Source: an uncultured Bacilli bacterium
GTDB lineage: Bacteria; Bacillota_I; Bacilli_A; RF39; UBA660
NCBI GenBank assembly: GCA_947628245.1
Contig: CANQZH010000007.1
Span: 1 to 18,940, forward strand
DNA length: 18,940 bases
Direction of reading: 5' to 3'
The notes beneath the pieces are model-generated. The model saw only the letters and a program-made list of their open reading frames with translations, was not told the DNA's origin and did not search any database. The position numbers and the translations under genes were made by a program. This document shows positions 8,279 through 15,649 of the stretch, piece after piece (position 1 is the first letter of the stretch; each line of letters begins with the position of its first letter).

Positions 8279-8523
8279 AAGAAGAAAAAACATTTGAAAG
8301 TGCTTTAGAAGAATTAGAACAAATCGTTAAAGATTTAGAAAGTGGTAATATTCCTTTAGATAAGGCAATGGATAAATATACTAAAGCAATGAATTTAGTT
8401 AAATTATGTCAAGAAAAATTAGATAATGCAACAAATCAAGTTAATAAAATTTTAAATGAAAACAATGAACTTGTTGATTTTAAAATGAATGAAGGAGAAG
8501 ATGATGGAGATGAAACTAACTAA
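8275..8523 (+). CDS. xseB: Exodeoxyribonuclease VII small subunit
   Basis: This 82-residue accessory subunit binds the helical stalk of XseA in the exonuclease VII complex. The motif FESALEELEQIVKDLESGNI, followed by PLDKAMDKYTKAMNLVKLCQ, is diagnostic of the family. The start is ATG at 8275 in the ATGA overlap with xseA, after AAGGAG at 8261-8266. The acidic C-terminus (EGEDDGDE) is encoded by the purine-rich stretch that doubles as the ribosome-binding site of proS, which it overlaps by 20 bases. Confidence 0.95.
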   Translation: MKEEKTFESALEELEQIVKDLESGNIPLDKAMDKYTKAMNLVKLCQEKLDNATNQVNKILNENNELVDFKMNEGEDDGDETN

Positions 8524-9919
8524 AATAACTAGTCGAGATGAAGATTTTGCTAAATGGTATACTGATGTTTGCATAGCAGCTAATTTAGTTAGTTATTCAA
8601 ATATTAAAGGTAGTATGGTTATTTGTCCTAATGGTTATGCTATTTGGGAAGAAATTCAAAAAATAATGGATGCTGAATTTAAAAAATTAGGTCATCAAAA
8701 TGTTCAAATGCCTTTATTTATTCCTGAATCTTTATTAAATGTGGAAAAAGAACACGTAGAAGGTTTTGCTCCTGAAGTTGCTTGGGTAACATATGGAGGA
8801 GAAGAAAAGTTAGAAGAAAGATTATGTGTAAGACCTACTAGTGAAGTTTTATTTTGTGATTATTATAAAAATGTTATTAAATCATATCGTGATTTACCAA
8901 AACTTTATAATCAATGGTGTACCATCGTTCGTTGGGAAAAAACAACAAGACCTTTTTTAAGAAGTAGAGAAATTTTATGGCAAGAAGGTCATACAATGCA
9001 CGAGACGGAAGAAGAAGCTTTAAAAGAAACTTTACAAATGTTACACGTTTATGAAGATTTTCAAAGAAATTATTTAGCTTTACCAGTTATTGTAGGACTT
9101 AAAACGGAAAAAGAAAAATTTGCAGGGGCTATTAAAACTTATACAATTGAAGCAATGATGTATGATGGTGTAGCCTTACAAAATGGAACTAGTCATTATT
9201 TTGGTAATCATTTTGCAAAAGCTTTTAATATTAGCTTTTTAGACCGGGATAATAAACTTCAAACTCCATATCAAACAAGTTGGGGAACTACAACCAGAAT
9301 GATCGGGGCAATTATAATGACGCACGGAGATGATCACGGCTTAGTCTTACCTCCTAAAATTGCTCCTACTAAAGTAATAATTATTCCTATTGGTAATGAT
9401 GAAAAAATCCAAAAAACCGTTAATGAAATAACCAAACAATTAGACGTTTCATTTGAAATTGATAACTCTAATAAAAGTCCTGGCTTTAAATTTGCTGAAA
9501 GTGAAGTAAGAGGTATTCCAATTCGTTTAGAAGTTGGAGCAAGAGATCTAGAAAATAATGAAATAACTTTAGTTAGAAGAGATACTCTAGAAAAAATTAA
9601 AATTAAAGTAAATGATGTCAAAAATGAAGTAGCAAAATATTTAGAAATTATTCAACAAGATATGTATAATAAAGCTTTAGCTAGAAGAAATAGTATGCTT
9701 TATCAAGCAAATGATTATGAAGAATTTAAAAATATTGCTCAAAATAAACCAGGATTTATTAAAATTAATTGGTGTGGTAATGAAGAGTGTGAAACTAAAA
9801 TTAAAGACGAAACTGGCTTAAAAAGTCGTTGTATCTTATTAGATGAAGAAGTGGATGGTAACTGCATAGTTTGTCATAAAAAAGGTCTTCATAAAATATA
9901 TTTTGGTAAACAGTATTAA
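8504..9919 (+). CDS. proS: Prolyl-tRNA synthetase, eukaryote/archaeal-type (ProS type 3)
   Basis: This class II aminoacyl-tRNA synthetase charges tRNA-Pro. It has 471 residues from ATG at 8504, six bases after AAGGAG (8492-8497). ATGs at 8489, 8501 and 8510 fit that site less well. Motifs include FAKWYTDVCIAANLV, ICPNGYAIWEEIQ, VRPTSEV, motif 2 RWEKTTRPFLRSREILWQEGH, TSHYFGNHF and the motif 3 region (THGDDHGLVLPPKIAP). An anticodon-binding domain follows. A C-terminal zinc-binding-type domain with Cys424, 429, 443, 454 and 457 ends in Tyr, as in the eukaryote-like form. The bacterial-type editing insertion is absent. It is the fourth gene of the nusB operon. Confidence 0.95.
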   Translation: MEMKLTKITSRDEDFAKWYTDVCIAANLVSYSNIKGSMVICPNGYAIWEEIQKIMDAEFKKLGHQNVQMPLFIPESLLNVEKEHVEGFAPEVAWVTYGGEEKLEERLCVRPTSEVLFCDYYKNVIKSYRDLPKLYNQWCTIVRWEKTTRPFLRSREILWQEGHTMHETEEEALKETLQMLHVYEDFQRNYLALPVIVGLKTEKEKFAGAIKTYTIEAMMYDGVALQNGTSHYFGNHFAKAFNISFLDRDNKLQTPYQTSWGTTTRMIGAIIMTHGDDHGLVLPPKIAPTKVIIIPIGNDEKIQKTVNEITKQLDVSFEIDNSNKSPGFKFAESEVRGIPIRLEVGARDLENNEITLVRRDTLEKIKIKVNDVKNEVAKYLEIIQQDMYNKALARRNSMLYQANDYEEFKNIAQNKPGFIKINWCGNEECETKIKDETGLKSRCILLDEEVDGNCIVCHKKGLHKIYFGKQY

Positions 9920-9932
9920 AAAAGAGGGTAAT

Positions 9933-10790
9933 ATGCAAAGATATAATACAGCTAAAAAAGTAAGCGTAATAGGAATGATTAGTAATTTATTTTTGCTAAT
10001 CATTAAATTTTTGGTTGCTTTTATAAGTCATAGTCAAGCTATGTTAGCCGATGCCTTTAATAGTGCGGGTGATATTTTTTCTTCATTATTAACCTTTATT
10101 GGTAATAAAATTGCTTCACGTCCTTGGGATAAAAATCATAATTTAGGTTATGGTAAAGCTGAATACATTTATTCAATATTTATAGCTATTTCAATGATAT
10201 ATATTGGTTTAAATTTATTTTATATGTCATTTAAATCTTTATTTGTAACTAGAGAATATCATTTTTCTATCTATTTAATTATTGTTTGTGTTATTACAAT
10301 TATTATTAAATTTATATTATATTTATATACTAAAAAAGTTGGCCAAAAAGAACATAATTTATTAATTATAGCTAATGCTATTGACCATAAAAATGATTGT
10401 ATTTTAACAACAGGTAACTTAATTGCTACCATCTTTGCAATGTATAATATCTTTTTAGTTGATAGTATAATTGGTATTATTATATCTTCTTGGATTTTGT
10501 ATAGTGGATTAAAAATATTTATGGAAGCTTATAAAATATTAATGGATCGTTCAATAGATGAAGAAACTAAAGAAAAAGTTATTGAAATTATTAAAAAACA
10601 TCCTGAAGTATTAAAAGTAAATCATATTAATTCAACCCCAATTGGTTATCAATTTCAAGTTAATTTAACTATTTTTGTTGATGGTAATATGACAACCTTT
10701 GAATCACATAAAATAGCTAATAAAATTGAAAAAGAATTAACTAAATTAGATATAATATCATTAGCTGTAATTCACGTTAATCCAATGTAA
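9933..10790 (+). CDS. Cation diffusion facilitator (CDF) family metal efflux transporter
   Basis: This 285-residue membrane protein should export a divalent cation by proton antiport. The start is ATG at 9933 after AGAGGG (9923-9928); an in-frame GTG 30 bases earlier lies inside the end of proS. About six membrane helices are followed by a cytoplasmic domain (from about 205, DRSIDEETKEKVIEIIKKHP) with the usual ferredoxin-like metal-sensing fold. The transport site would be Asn43/Asp47 (ADAFNSAGD) in helix 2 and Asp151/Asp155 (DHKND) in helix 5. The absence of His at these positions resembles manganese exporters of this family rather than the zinc type (inference). It is the last gene of the nusB operon. 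Confidence 0.9.
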   Translation: MQRYNTAKKVSVIGMISNLFLLIIKFLVAFISHSQAMLADAFNSAGDIFSSLLTFIGNKIASRPWDKNHNLGYGKAEYIYSIFIAISMIYIGLNLFYMSFKSLFVTREYHFSIYLIIVCVITIIIKFILYLYTKKVGQKEHNLLIIANAIDHKNDCILTTGNLIATIFAMYNIFLVDSIIGIIISSWILYSGLKIFMEAYKILMDRSIDEETKEKVIEIIKKHPEVLKVNHINSTPIGYQFQVNLTIFVDGNMTTFESHKIANKIEKELTKLDIISLAVIHVNPM

Positions 10791-10800
10791 CAAAGATTAA

Positions 10801-10825
10801 AAAAAGGAGCTTATAGCTCTTTTTT
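10801..10825. terminator. Bidirectional intrinsic terminator between the CDF gene and spoIVB
   Basis: AAAAAGGAGC (10801-10810) pairs with GCTCTTTTTT (10816-10825) around a TTATA loop. The flanking A-run and T-run make it work on either strand. It lies between convergent genes, and its right arm overlaps the spoIVB stop codon (10824-10826). Confidence 0.85.
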
Positions 10826-11801
10826 AATTATTTAATTCATCACCTTTTTTTAACATTGTTGTTATAAATATCGCATATCCATTAGTAGGGTGATCAACAA
10901 TTACGTGAGTCACAGCCCCAATTAATTTATTATTTTGGACAATCGGTGAACCACTCATTCCTTGAACAATACCTCCAGCTTTATCAATTAAATTTTGATC
11001 AGTTATCTCAAATGTCATATTTTTGGTATCATTATAATCTTGAATTGAAGTAATATTTATATCATATTCTTTTTTCTCATTTCCATCAATTACCGTATAT
11101 ATCTTAGCAGGTCCTATCTTTATTTCACTAGGTTCAGCAATTTGAATTTTATCTTTATTTAAATTACTTTGCCAAATACCAAATATACCATTAATTGTAT
11201 TTTCTTTTATTGAACCATAAGTATTTTCAAAATTAAAGCTAGCATTCTTTTCACCAGCATTTCCATCAATACTTTTCTTAATAGATGTAACTGTACTTTC
11301 AAAAATACTTCCTGTTTTAACTTCAACCATTTTTAATGTTTTACTTTCTAAGACTTCGTGTCCTAAAGCTCCATAAATTTTAGATTCCGGATCAATATAA
11401 GTTAAAGTTCCAATTCCTGTAATATTATCTTTAACATATAAACCAGTTTTATAAATCCCATCAACTTTCTCTAATTCTAATAATATAGGTATTTCCGTAT
11501 TATTTCTTTTAACCGTAATATAAATATGATTATCCTTAATCTTTTGTTCAATAGCATTAGTTAATTCATCAATTGTTGAAACATCTTCATCATTAACTTT
11601 TATTATTTCATCACCAATCATTATATTAGGATTACCTTTTAATATCTTATTATTTACTGGATAAAAACCAATAACTAATATCCCTTTAGCATCGATATGA
11701 ATTCCAATATTTTCTCCTCCTAATATCACTTCATTAGAGTAGGCTATTACTGATAAAGGCATTCCTAAAAATGCTATAAGGGTAATTAAAATCTTTTTCA
11801 T
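10824..11801 (-). CDS. spoIVB: SpoIVB-type serine peptidase (sporulation signalling, S55 family)
   Basis: SpoIVB is secreted by the forespore and cleaves SpoIVFA, releasing pro-sigma-K processing in the mother cell. The gene encodes 325 residues from ATG at 11801, with AAGGTGAT upstream (11807-11814 on this strand). Order: signal peptide or membrane anchor (KKILITLIAFLGMPLSVIAYS), a PDZ domain (about 30-110, with IMIGDEIIKVNDEDV), and the S55 peptidase domain. The likely triad is His148 (GALGHE), Asp268 (ITDQ) and Ser283 (GGIVQGMSGSPIV). The Asp-Ser distance of 15 equals that of B. subtilis D363-S378. The protein is about 100 residues shorter than the B. subtilis one, mainly at the N-terminal side. 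It ends in the shared terminator. Confidence 0.93.
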   Translation of the reverse strand: MKKILITLIAFLGMPLSVIAYSNEVILGGENIGIHIDAKGILVIGFYPVNNKILKGNPNIMIGDEIIKVNDEDVSTIDELTNAIEQKIKDNHIYITVKRNNTEIPILLELEKVDGIYKTGLYVKDNITGIGTLTYIDPESKIYGALGHEVLESKTLKMVEVKTGSIFESTVTSIKKSIDGNAGEKNASFNFENTYGSIKENTINGIFGIWQSNLNKDKIQIAEPSEIKIGPAKIYTVIDGNEKKEYDINITSIQDYNDTKNMTFEITDQNLIDKAGGIVQGMSGSPIVQNNKLIGAVTHVIVDHPTNGYAIFITTMLKKGDELNN

Positions 11802-11822
11802 ACTTATCACCTTACCTAATAA

Positions 11823-11829
11823 TAGTATG
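11823..11829 (-). promoter_or_regulatory. Candidate sporulation-type -10 box of spoIVB
   Basis: Read on the minus strand this is CATACTA (within GCATACTATT), which fits the CATnnTA -10 consensus of sigma-G-type promoters. It places the start of transcription a few bases before the ribosome-binding site. No good matching -35 box is seen, because the upstream position is the T-run of the preceding terminator. TTGACC, further up, could be a vegetative -35 box, but the spacing to a -10 box is poor. Confidence 0.3.
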
Positions 11830-11842
11830 CTCCAAAAAGGTC

Positions 11843-11867
11843 AAAAAAAAGATGGTAATTCATACCA
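11843..11867 (-). terminator. Intrinsic terminator after the 31-residue ORF
   Basis: On the minus strand, TGGTA-TGAAT-TACCA is followed by TC and eight T residues. It lies directly after the TAG stop of the small gene and separates it from spoIVB, so the two are likely transcribed apart. Confidence 0.7.
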
Positions 11868-11963
11868 CTATTGTAAAGCATAAGCAGCAATGCTAGCAAC
11901 AATGCCACCAACCATAATAAATAAAGTAATCCAAGTTACTATTTGTCTAGTTTTCTTTTTCAT
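11868..11963 (-). CDS. 31-residue single-span membrane protein, DUF4044-like
   Basis: This very small gene has a ribosome-binding site (GGGTGA, four bases before ATG at 11963), a TAG stop and its own terminator. The protein starts MKKKTRQIVTWITLF and ends ASIAAYALQ. It consists of a basic N-terminus and one membrane helix (about 8-30) containing MVGGIVASIAA. The pattern of Lys-rich start, VxW, then MVGG and small residues resembles the short DUF4044 proteins of Firmicutes, whose function is unknown. It sits between spoIVB and spoIIM but is closed off from spoIVB by a terminator. Topology is probably cytoplasmic N-terminus by the positive-inside rule (inference). Confidence 0.75.
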   Translation of the reverse strand: MKKKTRQIVTWITLFIMVGGIVASIAAYALQ

Positions 11964-11984
11964 AACTTCACCCAATACAAATTT

Positions 11985-12014
11985 ATCATAAAATTGCTCA
12001 TTTGTAAATAAACT
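11985..12014 (+). promoter_or_regulatory. Possible sigma-E-like promoter upstream of spoIIM
   Basis: ATCATAAA (11985-11992) and AATAAACT (12007-12014), 14 bp apart, loosely match the mother-cell sigma-E pattern (TCATA-type -35, CATAcAnT-type -10). The -10 match is partial. The predicted transcript start falls at about 12021, within the ribosome-binding site (12020-12026), which weakens the call. The same 66-bp AT-rich gap must also hold the promoter of the divergent 31-residue gene. Confidence 0.2.
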
Positions 12015-12029
12015 TTATCAGGTGATTAT

Positions 12030-12608
12030 ATGCATAATCTTGTTAAATATTTAAAAAAAAGGCGTATTCTAATGCTTTTTTTAAGTATTATATTAATAAT
12101 TGGTAGTACAATGGGCATTTTAATTGCCATTAAAACTAAAACCTCATTTATTCCCATATTAAATCAATATCAAGAAAAGATAAATGGTTTAACTTGGTTA
12201 AATTTAATAACTCATTTTACTATTTTAACTTTTCTATTAATTACCAGTATAGTTTTAATTGGTATTCCCTTTTATTTCATTGTTTTATTTATTGAAGGAA
12301 TAAATATTGGCTTTCTTGCTACCATATTCTTCTTAATCTTTAAAATTAAAGGATTTATTTTTTCCATATTCTTTATAATTTTTACCAATTTTTTTATTAT
12401 TGCTTTTTTATTTTTATTATTCCCTAAGTGTTTAGAAATATCAAGAAATATAATTAGTCATTTTTTATATAAAAAAGATAATGAAATAGTTATATTAAAA
12501 TATATAATGTCATCTTTAATATTTATTTTTATATCTTTAATCGGAGATTTACTATTTCTTTTAATAAGTCCTAAAGTATTAAATATCTTATCTTTTCTCC
12601 TTCGCTAA
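12030..12608 (+). CDS. spoIIM: Stage II sporulation protein M-like membrane protein
   Basis: This is a 192-residue integral membrane protein with about five hydrophobic helices. ATG at 12030 follows AGGTGAT (12020-12026). The middle segment (ITSIVLIGIPFYFIVLFIEG, then INIGFL) has the Gly-rich pattern of the SpoIIM/DUF95 family, and the predicted topology and length also fit. In B. subtilis SpoIIM joins SpoIID and SpoIIP in the peptidoglycan-remodelling complex that drives engulfment. Neighbouring spoIVB on the opposite strand supports a sporulation role. Sequence conservation within the family is low, so identification rests on pattern and context. An unrelated small membrane protein is the alternative. 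Confidence 0.7.
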   Translation: MHNLVKYLKKRRILMLFLSIILIIGSTMGILIAIKTKTSFIPILNQYQEKINGLTWLNLITHFTILTFLLITSIVLIGIPFYFIVLFIEGINIGFLATIFFLIFKIKGFIFSIFFIIFTNFFIIAFLFLLFPKCLEISRNIISHFLYKKDNEIVILKYIMSSLIFIFISLIGDLLFLLISPKVLNILSFLLR

Positions 12609-12633
12609 AATACTATTATTTTTGCATATTTTT

Positions 12634-12642
12634 TGCTATAAT
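12634..12642 (+). promoter_or_regulatory. Extended -10 promoter of mnmA
   Basis: TGCTATAAT is a perfect TGn-TATAAT extended -10 box, with TATAAT at 12637-12642. No TTGACA-like box lies at 17 bp, and TTGCAT (12622-12627) is too close to act as -35. The start would be near 12649, about 20 bases before the mnmA ATG. Confidence 0.7.
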
Positions 12643-12667
12643 ATGGGTAATTTGGATGTGATTAGTG

Positions 12668-13780
12668 ATGAAAGAAAAAGTAATAGTTGGAATGAGTGGG
12701 GGAGTAGACTCTGCTGTTGCCGCTTATGAATTAATTAAAGAAGGATATGATGTTGAGGCTTTATTTATGCGCAATTGGGATTCTATGTTAAATAATGATA
12801 CTTTAGGTAATCCTAATTTAGATAATGAAATATGTCCTCAAGAACAAGATTATAACGATGCTAAAAAAGTATGTGAAATTTTAGGTATTAAACTTCATCG
12901 AATTGATTTTGTTAAAGAATATTGGGATAATGTGTTTACTTATTTTTTAAATGAATTAAAAAAAGGGCGCACTCCAAATCCTGATTTATTATGCAATAAA
13001 TATATTAAATTTGATGCCTTTAAAAAAGAAGCAAATCGTTTAGGTGCTAAATATATTGCTACCGGACATTACGCTAGATTAAAAAATCATAAACTATTAA
13101 GAGCTAAAGATTTAAATAAAGATCAAACGTATTTTCTAGCAGGTTTAAAAGAAGAACAATTAGACAATGTATTATTTCCAATTGGCGAACTAACAAAACC
13201 TGAAGTAAGAAAAATTGCTTCAGATATTGGCTTAAATGTTGCTAAGAAAAAAGATTCAACAGGAATTTGCTTTATTGGTGAACGAAATTTTCAAAAGTTT
13301 GTTCAAAATTATTTAAAACCAAATCCCGGTGATATTGTAAATGTTGAAACCAAAGAAGTAATAGGCACTCATCAAGGATTAATGAATTACACTATTGGTC
13401 AAAGAAAAAATACCGGTATTTCAGGATATGATGAACGTCATTATGTATGTGGTAAAAATGTAGCTGATAATATTTTATATATAGCTTTTGGACAAGATAG
13501 TAAATATTTAATAAGTAATTCTTGTATCCTTGAAGATGTTAATTTTATCAATAATAAAAAACCAACTTCTTGTACAGCTAAATTTAGATATCGAAGTGAA
13601 GATGTAAAAGTAAAATTAGAATATTTACCAAATAATGAAGTAAAAGTTATATATCCAGATGGTTTTAAAGCAGTAACTCCTGGTCAGTTTTGTGTTTTTT
13701 ATGATAATGAGGAATGCTTAGGTAGTGGAATTATCAAAAAAGTAATGAAAGATGATGAAGAATTATGGTATCTAAAATAG
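12668..13780 (+). CDS. mnmA: tRNA-specific 2-thiouridylase MnmA
   Basis: This 370-residue cytosolic enzyme adds sulfur to the wobble uridine (s2U34) of tRNA-Lys, -Glu and -Gln, using ATP and a persulfide sulfur donor. The start is ATG at 12668, preceded by GGATGTGATT; the adjoining GTG at 12665 is less likely. The N-terminal PP-loop reads VGMSGGVDSAVAA. The two catalytic cysteines are Cys109 (NPDLLCNKYIKF) and Cys201 (STGICFIGERNF). Other family motifs are ATGHYARL and NYTIGQRKNTGI. The C-terminal beta-barrel ends ELWYLK. Length is normal. It is the first gene of a two-gene unit, and its last 16 bases overlap the next reading frame. Confidence 0.98.
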   Translation: MKEKVIVGMSGGVDSAVAAYELIKEGYDVEALFMRNWDSMLNNDTLGNPNLDNEICPQEQDYNDAKKVCEILGIKLHRIDFVKEYWDNVFTYFLNELKKGRTPNPDLLCNKYIKFDAFKKEANRLGAKYIATGHYARLKNHKLLRAKDLNKDQTYFLAGLKEEQLDNVLFPIGELTKPEVRKIASDIGLNVAKKKDSTGICFIGERNFQKFVQNYLKPNPGDIVNVETKEVIGTHQGLMNYTIGQRKNTGISGYDERHYVCGKNVADNILYIAFGQDSKYLISNSCILEDVNFINNKKPTSCTAKFRYRSEDVKVKLEYLPNNEVKVIYPDGFKAVTPGQFCVFYDNEECLGSGIIKKVMKDDEELWYLK

Positions 13781-14772
13781 ATTTTCAAAAGGCAACCAAA
13801 GAAGATTTTAAAGTCTTTGCTAAAAAATTTTATCAAGAAGCAGCTAAGAAATATAACTTAGATATTATTTTAAATTTTAATGATAATAGTTCCCAACTAG
13901 CTAATACAACAAGTAATTGTACTTATAACTCTAAATTTAAACCTACCCATTTTCATATAATAGATTTAAATATTAATAAAATATTTAAAGAAATGACTAA
14001 TCCTCGGGATATTTTCTTTGAATTTATTAATTGTTTATATCACGAATTATATCACGTATTAGTAATTGAAAGAGCAAATCTATCATCTTGTTTTAACTTA
14101 ACTTCTTTATTTTCCGTAGTAGAATATTGTGATACATTAGATAAAAAATTTTGGCAAAAAAATTATCAAGCAATCGATGAAGAAGCCCAAGCATATTGTT
14201 ATGGAATTAAAAAAGCAGTTCAATTTATCCAAAAATATTATCCTGAATTAAATGCTACAGCATATACTAAACAATTATATTTAAAACATTATTTAATTCC
14301 TAAATTTTATAATTATTATACATACAATAATGAACAAAATTCAAAAAAAACAACATTAGTTAAAATGTTAAATAATTTTAAATATCTAAAAGATTATCCT
14401 TATCCTGAAATATTAAAAAAAGTATATAATTTTCAAGAAAATCATTTAAAAACAATAGATGAATTAATCTATGATTTTGAATATTTTTATCGTATGTATC
14501 AAAATGATTATAAAAAACAAAAAGAAATTAAAAACTTCTATACAACTTTAATAGTTGAAAAATATCAACTTAATGAAAATGTTAGCTCTAAAAATAAAAA
14601 CAAACTTCTATACTTTTTAAAAAATGCTTTAACTAATGAAAAAAAACAATTACATTTTTTAAAACAAATTCATCCATATAATTTAGATATTCTAAATAAA
14701 CAAAATCAATTTATATATGAACAAGTCAATAAAATAAATCAAATTAATACTTCAATAAATGCTTTAAAATAG
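13765..14772 (+). CDS. Unknown protein with HExxH (gluzincin-like) motif
   Basis: I do not recognise this 335-residue protein. It starts at ATG 13765 inside the end of mnmA, with no clear ribosome-binding site, so it is probably expressed by translational coupling. Residues 81-100 contain LYHELYHVLVIE, an HExxH motif with His93 and His97. Downstream, Asp138-Glu139-Glu140-Ala141 (IDEEAQAYCYG) could supply a third, Glu zinc ligand, as in gluzincins. No signal peptide or membrane helix is seen, so it should be cytosolic. The C-terminal half (about 185-335) is Lys/Asn/Tyr-rich and probably helical. It may be a peptidase or a zinc-binding structural protein; substrate and link to tRNA thiolation are unknown. 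Confidence 0.8.
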   Translation: MVSKIDFQKATKEDFKVFAKKFYQEAAKKYNLDIILNFNDNSSQLANTTSNCTYNSKFKPTHFHIIDLNINKIFKEMTNPRDIFFEFINCLYHELYHVLVIERANLSSCFNLTSLFSVVEYCDTLDKKFWQKNYQAIDEEAQAYCYGIKKAVQFIQKYYPELNATAYTKQLYLKHYLIPKFYNYYTYNNEQNSKKTTLVKMLNNFKYLKDYPYPEILKKVYNFQENHLKTIDELIYDFEYFYRMYQNDYKKQKEIKNFYTTLIVEKYQLNENVSSKNKNKLLYFLKNALTNEKKQLHFLKQIHPYNLDILNKQNQFIYEQVNKINQINTSINALK

Positions 14773-14788
14773 CTTAAAAACTGAAAAA

Positions 14789-14811
14789 TTAACGTTTTTA
14801 CTTGACGTTAA
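14789..14811 (+). promoter_or_regulatory. Inverted repeat around the -35 box of the HTH gene (candidate operator)
   Basis: TTAACGT (14789-14795) and ACGTTAA (14805-14811) form a perfect 7-bp inverted repeat that covers the -35 box. A second, imperfect dyad overlaps it: ACTTGAC (14800-14806) and GTTAAGT (14815-14821). Because the next gene encodes a DNA-binding protein, autoregulation here is plausible but unproven. Confidence 0.4.
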
Positions 14812-14831
14812 AGTGTTAAGTATTTTATAAT
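14802..14831 (+). promoter_or_regulatory. Sigma-A-type promoter of the HTH regulator gene
   Basis: TTGACG (14802-14807) and TATAAT (14826-14831) are separated by 18 bp. This is the closest match to the full vegetative consensus in the window. Transcription would begin near 14838, leaving a leader of about 28 bases before the ATG at 14866. Confidence 0.8.
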
Positions 14832-14865
14832 ATAGTTGTAAATATTAAGAGAGTAGGTTAACAAA

Positions 14866-15642
14866 ATGAAAAAATTAAAAGATTTAATGCAAGAACTTGG
14901 AATATCAAAAGTTAGACTTGCAAAATATTTAGGGGTTTCAAGACAAATGGTGTACAATTATCTAGAAAATGATGATGTAACAAAATGGCCAAAAGAAAAG
15001 AAAATTTTGTTATTAAAATTATTAGATATTGAAGATGGTAAGGAAGATGCCATTGACAAGATTGAAATAACTACTGACTATCTAATGAGCGTAGAAAATC
15101 GTCTAAATCAAGCAACAAGAGGTGAGAATAAAAACGAAGCCTATTTTGAAATAAAAAACCTTGATAAAGATTCTCAAACTTTACTTACAAATATAATTAA
15201 TATTATTAAAGAAAAATTTAGTGATGAAAAAAAAGCTAAAGAAAACTATTATGTCTTTAACTATTTATATCATCTATTACAATCTATGGATAATGTTCCT
15301 GAAATAAAATATATTTTTGGTTATATGTCTAAAACAACTGGTTTTACTAAAGTCAATGAATTCAAATTTAATGAAGATCGCCAATATATCTTTGAAGGTA
15401 TTTTATATACTGCTTTAACATTATATAATAATGGAGGAGCATCAAGAAGCAAATTAACTGAATCACATCGCCGTTGGGAACAAGAAATTGAAAAGAAAAA
15501 TGAAGAAAAACTTGGTCGAACTCAACAATTAAATACTTTAAAAATTCAAGCTTTAAAAGAACTAGGTTATTCAAAAATAACTACGGAAAATGCCGGCGAA
15601 TTAATAGAAAAAATTGCTGAAATTGAATCACGTAAAGTATAA
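14866..15642 (+). CDS. HTH-domain DNA-binding regulator (XRE/lambda-repressor-like N-terminus)
   Basis: This 258-residue protein begins with a helix-turn-helix (residues about 13-34: LAKYLGVSRQMVYNYLE), close to XRE-type repressors. Residues about 60-200 are helical and of no family I recognise (YYVFNYLYHLLQ, YIFGYMSKTTGF, YIFEGILYTALTLYNNGG). The C-terminus from about 200 is a Lys/Glu-rich probable coiled coil. ATG at 14866 follows a weak AGAGAGTAGG site. It is a single-gene unit with its own vegetative promoter, dyads over the -35 region and a strong terminator, which suggests an autoregulated transcription factor. No adjacent phage genes are seen. Its targets cannot be told from the sequence. 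Confidence 0.8.
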   Translation: MKKLKDLMQELGISKVRLAKYLGVSRQMVYNYLENDDVTKWPKEKKILLLKLLDIEDGKEDAIDKIEITTDYLMSVENRLNQATRGENKNEAYFEIKNLDKDSQTLLTNIINIIKEKFSDEKKAKENYYVFNYLYHLLQSMDNVPEIKYIFGYMSKTTGFTKVNEFKFNEDRQYIFEGILYTALTLYNNGGASRSKLTESHRRWEQEIEKKNEEKLGRTQQLNTLKIQALKELGYSKITTENAGELIEKIAEIESRKV

Positions 15643-15649
15643 TTTAAGG

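Noticed and set aside
14866..15642. Prophage repressor marking a prophage
   Set aside because: The HTH could be phage-like, but no integrase, structural or lysis genes and no attachment-site repeats are seen on either side.
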